Positions 23,981-35,900 of a stretch of DNA of 41,079 bases are shown piece after piece. A model generated the notes under the pieces. It did no database searches. It was given only the letters and a program-made list of their open reading frames with translations, and was not told the origin of the DNA. The DNA lies in NCBI GenBank assembly GCA_963719025.1, contig CAVRBK010000024.1:1-41079 (forward strand), read 5' to 3'. How positions within the stretch are numbered: position 1 is the stretch's first letter; each line of letters opens with the position of its first letter. This DNA is from Thiosocius sp963719025. GTDB taxonomy: Bacteria; Pseudomonadota; Gammaproteobacteria; Chromatiales; Chromatiaceae. The position numbers and the translations under genes were made by a program.

Positions 23981-26900
23981 GATAAACTGCAGATCGGTGC
24001 GCCGCTGACCGTCAACCTGCTGCCGGGCCAGGAGCGCCTGTACCAGATCGAGGTGCCGGCGGATCAGACCCTGCGGGTGAAGCTGTCGGCCGACAACGAC
24101 CAGTCGGTCAACGAGATCTTCATCCGTCACGACCAGGTCCCGACCTCTTCGCTGTTCGACGCGACCTACGAAGGGCCGCTTTCCAGCGACCTGATCGCAC
24201 TGGTGCCCTCGACCGAGCCGGGCAAGTACTACTTCATGATCCGTGGTTTCTCCGGCCCGGCCGCGGGAACCAATATCACCCTGCTGGCTGAACTGCTGCC
24301 ACTGGTGATCACCGACATCCATACCGACGTTGGCGGCGATGGCAAGTATGTGACGACGACCATCCGTGGTGCGCAGTTCCACGAGAATGCGATCGTCAAG
24401 CTGGTTCGCCCGGGAATCGCCGAGTACGAGCCGGTCGATTGGCGCGTGGTCGACTCAACAGAGATCATCGCCACCTTCGATTTCACCGATGCCCCACACG
24501 GCCTGTATGACGTCACGGTGCTGAACCCGGCCGGTGACGAGGCGGTGCTGCCTTATCGCTTCCAGGTCGAGCGCTCGATCGAACCGGACGTGACCATCGG
24601 CATCGGTGGACCGCGCTTCATTCTGGCCGGTGACCAGGCGACCTATTCGGTGGCCTTGCAGAACATCACCAACCTGGATGCGCCCTACACCTATTTCGAA
24701 GTCGGTGTGCCGCAGCTCAATCTCAACCAGTACGTGCGCGGACTGCCGTTCCTGGATTTCTTCACCAATGTGCGCGGTACGCCGGAAGGTGCGGAAGGGA
24801 CCGAGAACGAGGCGATCTCCTGGCCCGGTCTGGAGTCGATTACCAACACCGACGGTCAACTCACGACCAGTGGCTTCATCTTCGATCATCCGGCTGACGG
24901 ATTCGGCGGTTTCAGTTTCAACGTGGTGACCTACCCGGGGCTGCGCGCCCTGCATGAGCAGGCCTTCGACGCTTTCCGCGCCCAGATGGGAAATTATTTC
25001 CCGGATCTGGACGAGCTGCTGGAAGAGGGCGAGGGCGGTCTCGAAAGCTGGTGGGATGCGGTCAAGGATAAGGCCAGCGACATCGACCCTGGTCTGGGTG
25101 CGGCGCTCGATGGTATCGACTTCGTCGGCATGTACGAGGAAAACGTCGCGATACCGAGCAAGTGCGAGATCCCGTTCGTGCCCTATCGCTTCCATGTGTT
25201 TGCAGCTGCGACCAGCATGACGCGCGACGAATTCGTTGCCTTCCAGTCGCAGGAAGCACGTGATCTGCGCCAGGCGATCTTCGCGGCCGACGATGCACCC
25301 GGGGCCCTGCTGGCGCTTGCCGCCAACGAGCAGGAATGGGTTGACCTGTACCTCGGTGGTCTCGAGGTTGCGGAGATCCTGCGTCCCGACGACGCCCTGC
25401 CGCCGATCCGCGAACGTCAGCACGTGATGAGCCAGATGTCGGTGCTGGCGTCCGGCATCCTGTTCGGCCCGGCGGGCAGCGATATCCGCTCCACCGGAGA
25501 CGTGCTGGGCTTTTTCGAGCAACTGCGCGAACTGTACGGCCACGAACAGGGCCGTATGGCCGAGATCGAGTACATGGATCCGCGTTCCAGCGAATGCCAG
25601 GACGGTGAGATCCCGGTCCCGGCCATTCCCGAGTACGAGGACTATGACCTTGGCATGGCGCAGGACACGCATTTCGAGGCGTTCCGTGTCTACGTGCCCT
25701 GGGTCGATTGGGATTCGCGTGGCGCAGGCCTGCCCGCCGACTTCCAGATCAACGGCCCACAGCCGGTCGACGGCGACGAATTCGTCGAACTGAACTTCAC
25801 CGAGTACCTCGAGGAAGACGGCAACAGCAACCAGTTCGCCTCGCTGAGCGGCCCGGCCACGCTGGATACAGCCGGTTGGCTGCCCGCCACCGAACCGCTG
25901 CCGTATACCGTCACCTTCGAAAACGATCCGCAGGCGACCGATTATGTCAACGAGATCAGCGTGATCACCCAGCTCGATCCGGATCTCGATCCGCGCACCT
26001 TCGAACTGGGCAATATCAAGGTCGGCGACATCACGATCGATGTCCCGGATGGTCGCTGGAACTACCAGGACGAAATCGACTTTGTCGACACCCGCGGTTT
26101 CATCCTGCGCATCAGTGCCGGTATCGACCTGTTCCAGGACCCGGCCGCTGCGCGCTGGTTGATCCAGGCGATCGATCCGCTGACCGGCGAGTTGATCCAG
26201 GACACCAGCCGCGGTCTGCTGAAGCCGAACGATGCGCTGGGCAATGGCGCCGGGTTTGTCGCTTACACGGTCAAGCCGGCCGACGACATCCGCACCGGGC
26301 GTGAGATCACGGCTACTGCGCGGGTGCTGTACGACACCCGGGCGCCGGAAGATACCCAGGTACTCACCCAGGTGGTCGATGGTGGGGCACCGACCAGCCA
26401 GGTCAGCGCCGATCGCATCGGCAGTAGCAATAACTTCACCGTCAGCTGGTCGGTCGAGGACGACTTTGGTGGCTCCGGTTTCCGTCACGTAACGCTTTAC
26501 GTGGCTGAGGACGGCGGTGATTTCAAGATCTGGCAGCGCCAGCTCGAGGACGCCGAGGGCAGCGCCGTTTACGAAGGCGAGGCCGGGCATAGCTACGAGT
26601 TCCTGGCCTTGTCCACGGATATCGCCGGCAATCGCGAGGCCCCGTTGGCCGGTGTCAACGCGGTGCCCGACGGTTCCGGTGTCAATCTCGGCGCACTGCC
26701 AAGCGTACCGGGTACAACGCCACCGAACTTCGGTATCGCGCCGGAGCCGACCATCGAGCCTTCGCAGAACGCCTTGTTCAGCGTGGCAGAGGAGCTGATT
26801 CCTAATGCGGCACCGCTGACCAACCTCAGCGAGTTCGATGTCACCCTGCGTCCGTTCGTCGCGCAGTCGTTTGCGACCGGTTTCGAACAGAGTTTCGGCA

Positions 26901-29900
26901 ACATCGGACCGATGGCGATCGTCGAGACCCCGGATGGTGAGTTCATCGTTTCGTCCGGTGATAACCGCGGCGTGCTGCACAAACTCGATTCGGATGGCGG
27001 CGCCATTGGCCAGCCGCTGGCCGAGTTGGATGTGCCGGTATTCAATCTGGCGTTCGATTTACAGGACCGTCTGTGGGCCACTACCGGTGGCGGTGAGCTG
27101 ATCCAACTCGATCCATCCACCGGCGAGATCGTCGCTCGCTTCGGCGATGGCGTGACCATCGCGCTGGCGGTGCAGCCGGAAACCGGTGAGATCTATGTCT
27201 CGACCCAGGACGGTGTGGAGATCTTCGATCCCACCACCGGTAAATTCACCTTGTGGAGTCGCGACCAGGATCTGCGCGTCGGCAGCCTGGCATTCGCCCC
27301 GGATGGCACGCTGTGGGCCACGACCTGGCCGGATCGCACCCAGGTTGTATCGTTCACCGAACGCAAACGCGCCGAGATCCGGTTGGAGTTCGCCGCGCCG
27401 ATCGATAGCATCGCCTTCGGTCAGTCAGGCACGGTGATCGAGAACCTGCTGTTCGTCTCGCAGAATGCCGGTCCGGTAACTGATCTCGGTAATTCTGATC
27501 CGAATTCGTCGTTGACCATGGTCGATATCGTCACCCTGCGGCGCGTGGATGTCGCACAGGGCGGCAGTCGTGGCGACGTGGTGATGACCACGTCGGATGG
27601 TCGCGTGCTGGTCAGCCAGTCGCAGCAGATCGATGTGATCAATCCGGCCTATGCGCCGTCTGTTCTGGGTACCACGCCGGTCGCGGGTGCGGTCATACCG
27701 CTGCCGCTGCCGTACATTACCGTGACCTTCGATCAGGATATGTTCGCCGGTGATCCGGGTTCCGGCGCGAGCGTGCTGAATCCCGAGAACTACAGCCTGG
27801 TCGGTGACTTTATCGGTGAGCAGACGATCCAGACCGTCAGCTACGATGCCACCAGTCGCAGTGTGCTGCTGACGTTCAACAGGCTTTTGCCGGATGACTT
27901 CAACCTGACGATCAGTGAGACCGTGACCAGTGTGTTCGGTCAGCGTATGGCGGCTGCCTACGAGACCGGGTTCAAGGGGATTGACGACCTCACCGCCTAT
28001 GTCGACATTGCGTTCGAGAATACGCGCTATAACCGCCAGGACGGCTCCGTCTCGTACGATGTCACCATCACCAATAATTCGGAGACGGCGATCTTCCTGC
28101 CTGCCTTGCTGGCCCTGGATCCGATCAGTGGATATGCGGGGATTCCGACCGATGCAGAGGGACAGACCGACGACGGTCGCTGGTTGATCGACCTGTCGGG
28201 CAACCTGCCTGCCGATGGTCGCCTGCAGCCGGGTAGCACCACGACCGGAAAAACGGTGTCGGTGTTGACGCCAGACCGTTCCCGCCTGAACTTCGACTTC
28301 GGCATCATCGGATCGTCGGAGCCCAACAGGGCGCCCGAGTTCACCTCGGTACCGGTCGCTGACGGCGAGATCGGCGTGCTCTATACCTACGATGCGCTGG
28401 CCGAAGATCCCGATGGTCATGCGGTCATCTACTATCTGCTGGCCGGTCCGGAAGGTATGGCGATCGACGCGAACAGCGGCCTGCTGACCTGGTCCGTGGG
28501 CAACGATGTCGCCGCGCAGGAATCGGTACTGATTCAGGCATTCGACAGCCGCGGTGCGTCCGCGCTGCAGCGTTTCGTGGTCAATGTCGAGGGTGGTAAC
28601 CGCGCGCCGCAGTTCCTTTCAGTGCCGGACGAGGTGAGGGGCCAGGAAGGCCAGTTGATCGAGTTTGCGGTGATCGTGGCCGATCAGGATGCCGACCCGC
28701 TGACCGTCTGGGCAGACAATCTGCCTGCCGGGGCAACCTTCGATCAACAGACCCGCCTGTTCAGCTGGCGGCCGGACTATGATGCTGCCGGCACCTATAA
28801 CGACATCCGCTTCCACGCCAGTGACGGCAACACCGAGGTAGCCATCACGGTACCTGTGCTGGTGTCGCAGGGTCAGAAGCCGGTGTCGCTGGTGCAGCCG
28901 GCCAATCGGACGGTGCGCGAGGGCGACAAGATTGTCATCCAGTTGCAGGCCGATGCCGAGCAGGGCGCTGAGCTCGAGTTCCTGGCGATCAACGGGACCC
29001 TGCCACAGGGTGCAACCCTGCATCCCAAGACCGGTCGTTTCGATTGGACGCCAAGCTATATTCAGGCCGGTGATTACCAACTCGATTTTGCTGTCACCGA
29101 CGGCATCAGCGGGGCATTCGTGTCGACCCAGTTCACGGTGCTGCCCGCCAACGGTGCGCCGGTGTTCGACAACTTCGATGGCTGGCAGGTGTTCGAGGGC
29201 CAGACCGCACGCATCAAGCTGTTTGCGCTGGACCCGGACAACCCCGAGTACATCCCGCCGAACCGCCGTGAGGACGGCGTATTGGCCAACGCATCGGAAA
29301 CCGATGCCACGGTACAGATCGAGGTGGTCGGCGACCTGCCGGCCGGTGCGGTGTTTGACGCGGAAACCTGGGACCTGACCTGGACCCCGGAATACGATCA
29401 GGCCGGCACCTATCAAATCACCTTCAAGGCCACAGACGACGGTGATGGTGTCGAGGCGCCGGCCGAGGTCTTCGAGACCATCACCTTCACCGTTTTGAAT
29501 CTGAACCGTGCGCCGATCATTACGCCGGTTGAGAACTTCTCGATGAATCGAGACGAGGTGCGTGAGTTCACGGTTGAGGCGATCGACTTCGAGGGCAACC
29601 CGATCTCGTTGTTCGCGGCCAGCGAAATGCCGGGCTTCCCGCTGCCTGACTTCATGACGTTCACTGACAATGGCGACGGCACCGGCACCTTCCGTGTCGC
29701 ACCGGTGGTCGGTGATCGCGGTGACCATGCAATCAAGTTGATCGCTGCCGACGATGGCGACGGCGGAACCGGCCTGCAGGCGAACGATGAGTACGTCTTT
29801 GTCGTCGAGGTGAAGAGCGACAATGAGCCTCCGCAGATCGACTACATCGGTGATGTGGTGGCGGTGGTTGGTGAGCCTCTGCAGGTGCCGGTGTTCGTCG

Positions 29901-32900
29901 GTGATCTGGACGGTGACAACCTGGCCTACGAGATCACCGGCCTGCCGGCTGGTGCCACGATCAACTCTACCGCGGTGTATGGCGAGGCCCTGATCGAGTG
30001 GACGCCAGCAGCAGCCGATGTGAACAGTTACACGGCGACGGTCACGGTGACCGATACCGGTGCGGATGGCCTGACGGCACCGGCCTCGACGTCGCGCGAC
30101 TTCGCTGTCGTTGTGCGCACGGTAAATGCCGCGCCGCTGCTGCAGCCGGTCGGTGATCAGCAGATCGTTGAAGGTCAGACCCTCAGCATCAACCTGGTGG
30201 CGTTGGATCCGGATGGCGATCCGATCACCTTCCTGGCCGAGGATCTGCCAAGTGGCGCCATGCTGAATGCGCAGACTGGCGAGTTCAGCTGGACGCCGGC
30301 GCTCAATCGCTCCGGCGACTACCTGGTGACCTTCATCGCCACTGACGGTCATTCGACCAGCAGCGACACCATCACTATCAGTGTCGAGGATGCCAACCGT
30401 GCGCCGCAATGGGTGCCGGTGTTTACCCAGTTGGCGCGTGAGGGAGCGGAGATCTCGTTCTTCCTGGTCGCCGCGGATCCGGACAATGACCCGCTGGTGA
30501 GCACTGTGGTATCAGGCCTGCCGGATGGCGCCTTGTTCGTCCCTGAGAGCGGCGAGTTCCAGTGGACGCCGGGTTACGAGCAGGCCGGTGAACATACCTT
30601 CCGCGTGCTCACCCAGGATCCGGATGGTGCCTTCGACACGCTCGATGTCACGGTGAATGTCACCAACGTCAACCGTGCGCCGGTGCTGGACGAGTCCGAT
30701 CACGCGTATCTGATCGGTGAGCCAAAGAGTTTCTTCGTGACGGTAAGCGATGCCGATGCAGGTGCCACGATCACGTTCAGTGCCGAGGATCTGCCCGAGG
30801 GCGCCGTGCTTGATCCAGATTCTGGCGAGTTGAGCTGGACGCCGGGCCCGGGCCAGAGCGGTGAGTATTACGTCACCCTGATCGCGGACGACGGCCTCGC
30901 GCAGTCACGCCAGACGATCGTGATGCGCGCCAGCCTCGAGCCGGTCGTGCCGAGCGTGCGGATCGAGTTGACGCCGAGCTTCCCGGTCATCCCGGGCCAG
31001 GGCGTGCTGCTTCATCCGATCGCCGACAGTCTGGCCGATATCGTGTCGCTGACCCTGTTGGTCGATGGCAACGAGGTCGCACTTGACCAGACCGGTCGTG
31101 CCCTGATTACCGCGGGTATTCCTGGAAAGACCGAGATCGTTGCCATCGCGGTGGATGCCGATGGCGTCGAGGGCCGTGCGACAACCCAGCTCAAGGTCCG
31201 CGATCCGGCCGACAAGATCGCGCCGGACGTCAGTTTCGACCCACAGGTCACCCGTGCGCTGTTGACCTCGACGCTGAACGTCAGCGGCCTGGTCGGCGAT
31301 AGCAATCTCGATTACTGGCAGCTCGAGCTGGCGAAGGGCTTTGGTGCGGCAGGCTTCGAACTGTTGGCCGAGGGCGAGGCGCCAATCGACGGCAGCCTCG
31401 CTGAGATCGATCCGCGCACCCTGTCGAACGGTTTCTATACCCTGCGACTTTCGGCACGCGATATCAGCGGGCGTCTGAGCCAGGTAGAGACGCTGATAGA
31501 GGTCAATACGGCCGACAAGCTTGGCCAGTACCAGCGCACGGTTGCCGATGTGTCGACCACCTTGGGCGGTATTCCGTTCGAGCTGCAGCGTCATTACGAC
31601 AGTATCGACAGTGGCCAGTTTGGTACCCAAGGCCTGCTGCAGGGCGGTTGGTCGCTGCTCGGCATCGACCTTGCGATAGAGACCAACCTCGAGCCGACCG
31701 GGCGTGAACAACTCGGCGCTTATCCGGCAATGGGCAAGGGCACACGCCTGTATCTGAACCTGCCGACCGGTGAGCGCGCCGGGTTCAGCTTCGTGCCGCA
31801 GGCCGAGCAGATTGGCGTGCTGACGTTCTGGCGGCCGACGTGGATCGCCGATGGTGCCCATGGCTGGGTGCTGGAGACGCCGGATGTGCTGCTGAACAAA
31901 TCCGGCAGCAAGTTCTACGACTCGGCAACCGGTGTGCCCTACAACCCGGTGAGCATGACCGAGTCGCTGAGCAAGTATGCCCTGACCTCGCCGGATGACA
32001 CACGCTATCTGCTGGGTGCCAACGGACGGGTCAACGTCATAGAGGCGGCTGGCGGCGAGCGCCTGTTCGTTTCGGCCAACGGTGTGATCGCCAGCAACGG
32101 TGAAAATCTGAAGTTCGTACTGAACCAGAATGGTTCGTTGGCACGCGTCATTACCGACACCGGCAACACCCTGATCTACGAGTACGACGAGGAAGGCCGG
32201 CTGATCATGCAGCGCAGTCTTTCCACCGGTGGTGGCGAGCGTTACGGCTATGTCGATGGCAAGCTGGCGACGGCGGTCGTGGTTGGCGGCAGCGGTGAAG
32301 TGGTTGACTACGATCAGGTCGGTGCACAGGTGCGCAGCGTAACTCAGGACCTTGGTGGCCTGGTGCAGTTCACCGGGCAGCCGGTCAGCGGCAACCTCGC
32401 GGCAGAAGGCGATGTGTATACCTTCAGCGTGCGCCAGAGCGAGATCGATGCAACTGCAGGTAGCAGCCTGCTGGTAAGGCTGGTGCTCGATGGCAATGAT
32501 GTCGATGCGCCGGTGATCCCCGGCCTGACCACGAGTTCGATCGAAACCCAGGGTACGACCACGACGGTGCTTTACGCGATCGGCGTAGCCGGTCTGTACC
32601 AGGTTCGCGTATCCGGCAGTGGTGGCTATGCGTTGTCCCTGAGCGCAGCAGGCGACACCGATCTCGACGGCGATGTCGATGGTAACGACAGTGCCGCGGT
32701 CGGCACCGGCCAGTTCCCGGCGGGTGATGTGACCGGCGATGGCGTCGTGGATGCGAGTGATCGTCAGGTTGTGAGCTTCAACTTCGGGCTGGTACAGAAC
32801 AGCGCGCCGACAGTCGCGGCGGTGCTGCCTTCGGTGATGACGCATGAGGAACTGCCGGTTCTGGTCGAACTGTCGCAGGTCGCGGCAGATCCCGATGGCG

Positions 32901-35900
32901 ATAACGTTTTCTACCGGATCATCTCGTCGCAGAACGGCACGGCCGCGCTGACCGCAGATGCCGAGTACATCTACTTCCTGCCGAATGACGACTTCACCGG
33001 TGTTGCCTCGTTTGAGGTGATTGCCGATGACGGCTTCAACAGCTCGGAGGTCGCCACCGTTGATATCGATGTCAGCGATGCGGCGCTGGTCAATTTCGAC
33101 TTCAACCAGCGACGTGTTCTGTTCGACCAGGCGGGGCAGGCATCCGTGCTGCGGGTGTTCGGCGACTTTGCCGACCAGGCCGATGTCGAACTGCCACTCT
33201 GGTATGTGAATGCACAGAGTACCGACTCCTCGGTTGCCGTGCTGACGCCTGAAGGTCTGTTGACCGGCGTGCAGGATGGCTACACCTACCTGACCGCTGA
33301 ACGCGGCACGATTGCGGCCGCGACCGTGGTCGGGGTTGGTTCAACGGGTGTTCCGGTCGACGAGATCACGCGTCTGTTCAACGTCGATGCCTACCCGGAT
33401 GCCGTAACCATCGTGCCGAATGGTGGTTCGCGACAGATGGTGGTGAGTCTCGGCACGTTGAAGGAGACCTTTGTCAGTAGTGCGGCCGATGGAACCATCT
33501 ACGTCAGCGGCGACAGCAGTATCGTGACCGTCAGCGAGGATGGCCTGATCGAGGCCGTCGGCGAGGGCACGACCACGGTCACCGCGATCCACCGCTATGG
33601 CGAGGAGGTCATCGAGGTCAAGGTCGAGGCGCCGCAGGTCGGCGTCGCGTCAATCACGGAAAGCGGTGGTGCGGTACAGAATGCCGATGGCTACATCGCG
33701 GCATTCGGCCCGGGGCAACTGGACGGCGACGCGATCGTTGAGATCAAAACCGTTGCCGAGGCGGATCTGCCGCTGCCGATGCTTGAACACTTCAACTTCG
33801 GTGCGGCGTTGGAACTGACTATCGAGGGCGCCGATCTCAATGGTCCGATCCAGATCGCGGCGCCGGTCGCGCCCGACGTTGCAGCACCCGGCGACGAGGT
33901 CTTCTTCTTCCAGAAGCAGGCATTGCCGATCAACGAAGACGGCTCACTGACCGAAATATGGACGGTGGTCGACAACGGTATCGTGGGTGACGATGGCATG
34001 GCCCGCACCAGCTCACCGCCTTTCCCGGGTCTGAGTGATCGCGGCAACATCCTGATCGCCCGTTCGGCACTGCCGATCGGTAAGGTCCGTGTCGACCTGG
34101 GCCTGTTGTTTGGTTCGGCGACCCTGGTCATTCCGGCGATGGCCATCGCGGCCAGTGGCGGTCTGCTTGGTGCAACGGTTGGCCTGGGTATCGCTGCCAG
34201 TGCGGCGGCCCTGATGATCGCACCGATGCTCTACCAGGTGTTGGATATCCAGATCTGGCGTAAGTTTGCCAATGGGGATATCGATAACACGGTGTTGACG
34301 GTCGATCTCGAGGATGGTGTGCCGGACACCCTGATTCGTCCGACCCTGCCGCCACCTCCCGAAGGCCTGCTGACCGGCCCGCCACCGCCAACCTTCCTGC
34401 AGCCGAACGAGTCGGGCGCAGGCCCGAATGGTGGTCTGGACTACGAGATCAGCGCTGATGGCGAGGTCGTTCTGGTCATCAAGGGACGTAACTTCTTTGA
34501 AACCGAGTTGGGCAACGGCAACTGGTCGGAGTGGATCGGCGAGCAACTCCTGGATGCCCGCATCCGGTTCAACATGGGCGCCGGAAACGGCAGCGTGTAC
34601 GTCTACGGTGGTGACTTTGTCTCTTACGGCAACACCACGGACCCGCTCGACCCAAGCAAGTCGATCAGCACCATCAGGGTCAAGGTGCCGGAGAACGTAC
34701 TGCTCGGCAAGGCAAAGATCTCGGTGCAGCGCGCCATGCCGGGGATGCTGATCGGGGATGACGGCGGCTGGAAGTACCCGTCGGATACCAATGCAATCAG
34801 TAGCCTCGAGGCGCAGATTCAGAACAAGGGCGGCTTCGGTTTCATTGGCGGCATAACGGACGGCTTCAAGCACACCATCGATGTCATCGACCTGGCGCGA
34901 CTTGACGAGATCGATGAGTCCGACCGGGTGATCAAGAAACTGATCATGCCGGGCAATGGTTCGGTACGCGATACGGTCGCTGCGAGCGATCTCTCGGCCG
35001 CCTATGCGGCAACCTGGGACGGCATCCAGGTGATCGATGCCTTTACCCTGCAGCTGTTCGATGCTGATCCGAGCAGCGACGAAATCGACAAGATCAAGCT
35101 GCCGGGCAACAGTATCGTGCGTTCAGTCGCGCTCGCGCCTTCCGGCAACTTCCTTTATGCCTCGAGCAACGGCAAGATCTACGTGATCGACCTGCGGGTC
35201 AATTCCGATGATTTCATGAAGGTGTCAGACGTCATCGATGACTTCTACGTCCCGCCGGGTGGTCTGATCCACAGCATCGTGGTGAATGCCGATGGCACCC
35301 GCCTGTTTGCCGGTGTGTCGTACTCGACGATGTTTGGCGCCAATGGCTGGTTGCGCAACGAGGGTGGGGCCACCAAGGGCAAGATCGTCGCGATCAATGT
35401 CGACGAGAATGACCGGCCAGAGAATTATGGCGGTCCGCTTGGTTTCCTTACACCGAATCCGAGCAAGTACCACAAGACCCTCGGTCAGTTCGATGCGGGC
35501 CTTGAACCACGCGAACTGGAGGCGACGATCGACCGCGATCGCATCGTGTTCACGACCCTCGGCGATCGCAAGAATGGCTTCCATACCCTGGAGATCACGC
35601 AGGACAACCCGGGCTCGTTTGACGTGCTGATCAAGACCTTGCCGAAACGGTTGCAACTGAATCGTGATCCGATCAGTGTCAAATACATCGGTGATACCAG
35701 CGGTGGCGTTGGTTACCTGCAGAGCAATTTCTCGGTTCGCGGCAGCGGCCAGGTATTCGATCTCGATGTGAATTACGCCAGTGGCGTGGCGATCACCGCG
35801 GACATGAAGTATGCCTTTGTCGCCGACTACCATCTCTCGCCGTTCATCCTCTTCCAGGATTCGATGTTTGCCTGGGATTACGAGGAACTGCACAACCTCG

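Noticed and set aside
24455..26980. An 841-residue antisense ORF opposite the giant gene
   Set aside because: It mirrors a coding frame with strong GC-rich codon use, has no recognisable domain or ribosome-binding site, and the plus strand encodes clear domains throughout.
28619..32845. Antisense ORFs of 596 and 646 residues (28619-30409, 30905-32845)
   Set aside because: Same shadow effect; the sequences are rich in Arg, Gln and His without family motifs, and lie opposite clear He_PIG and Rhs-like repeats.
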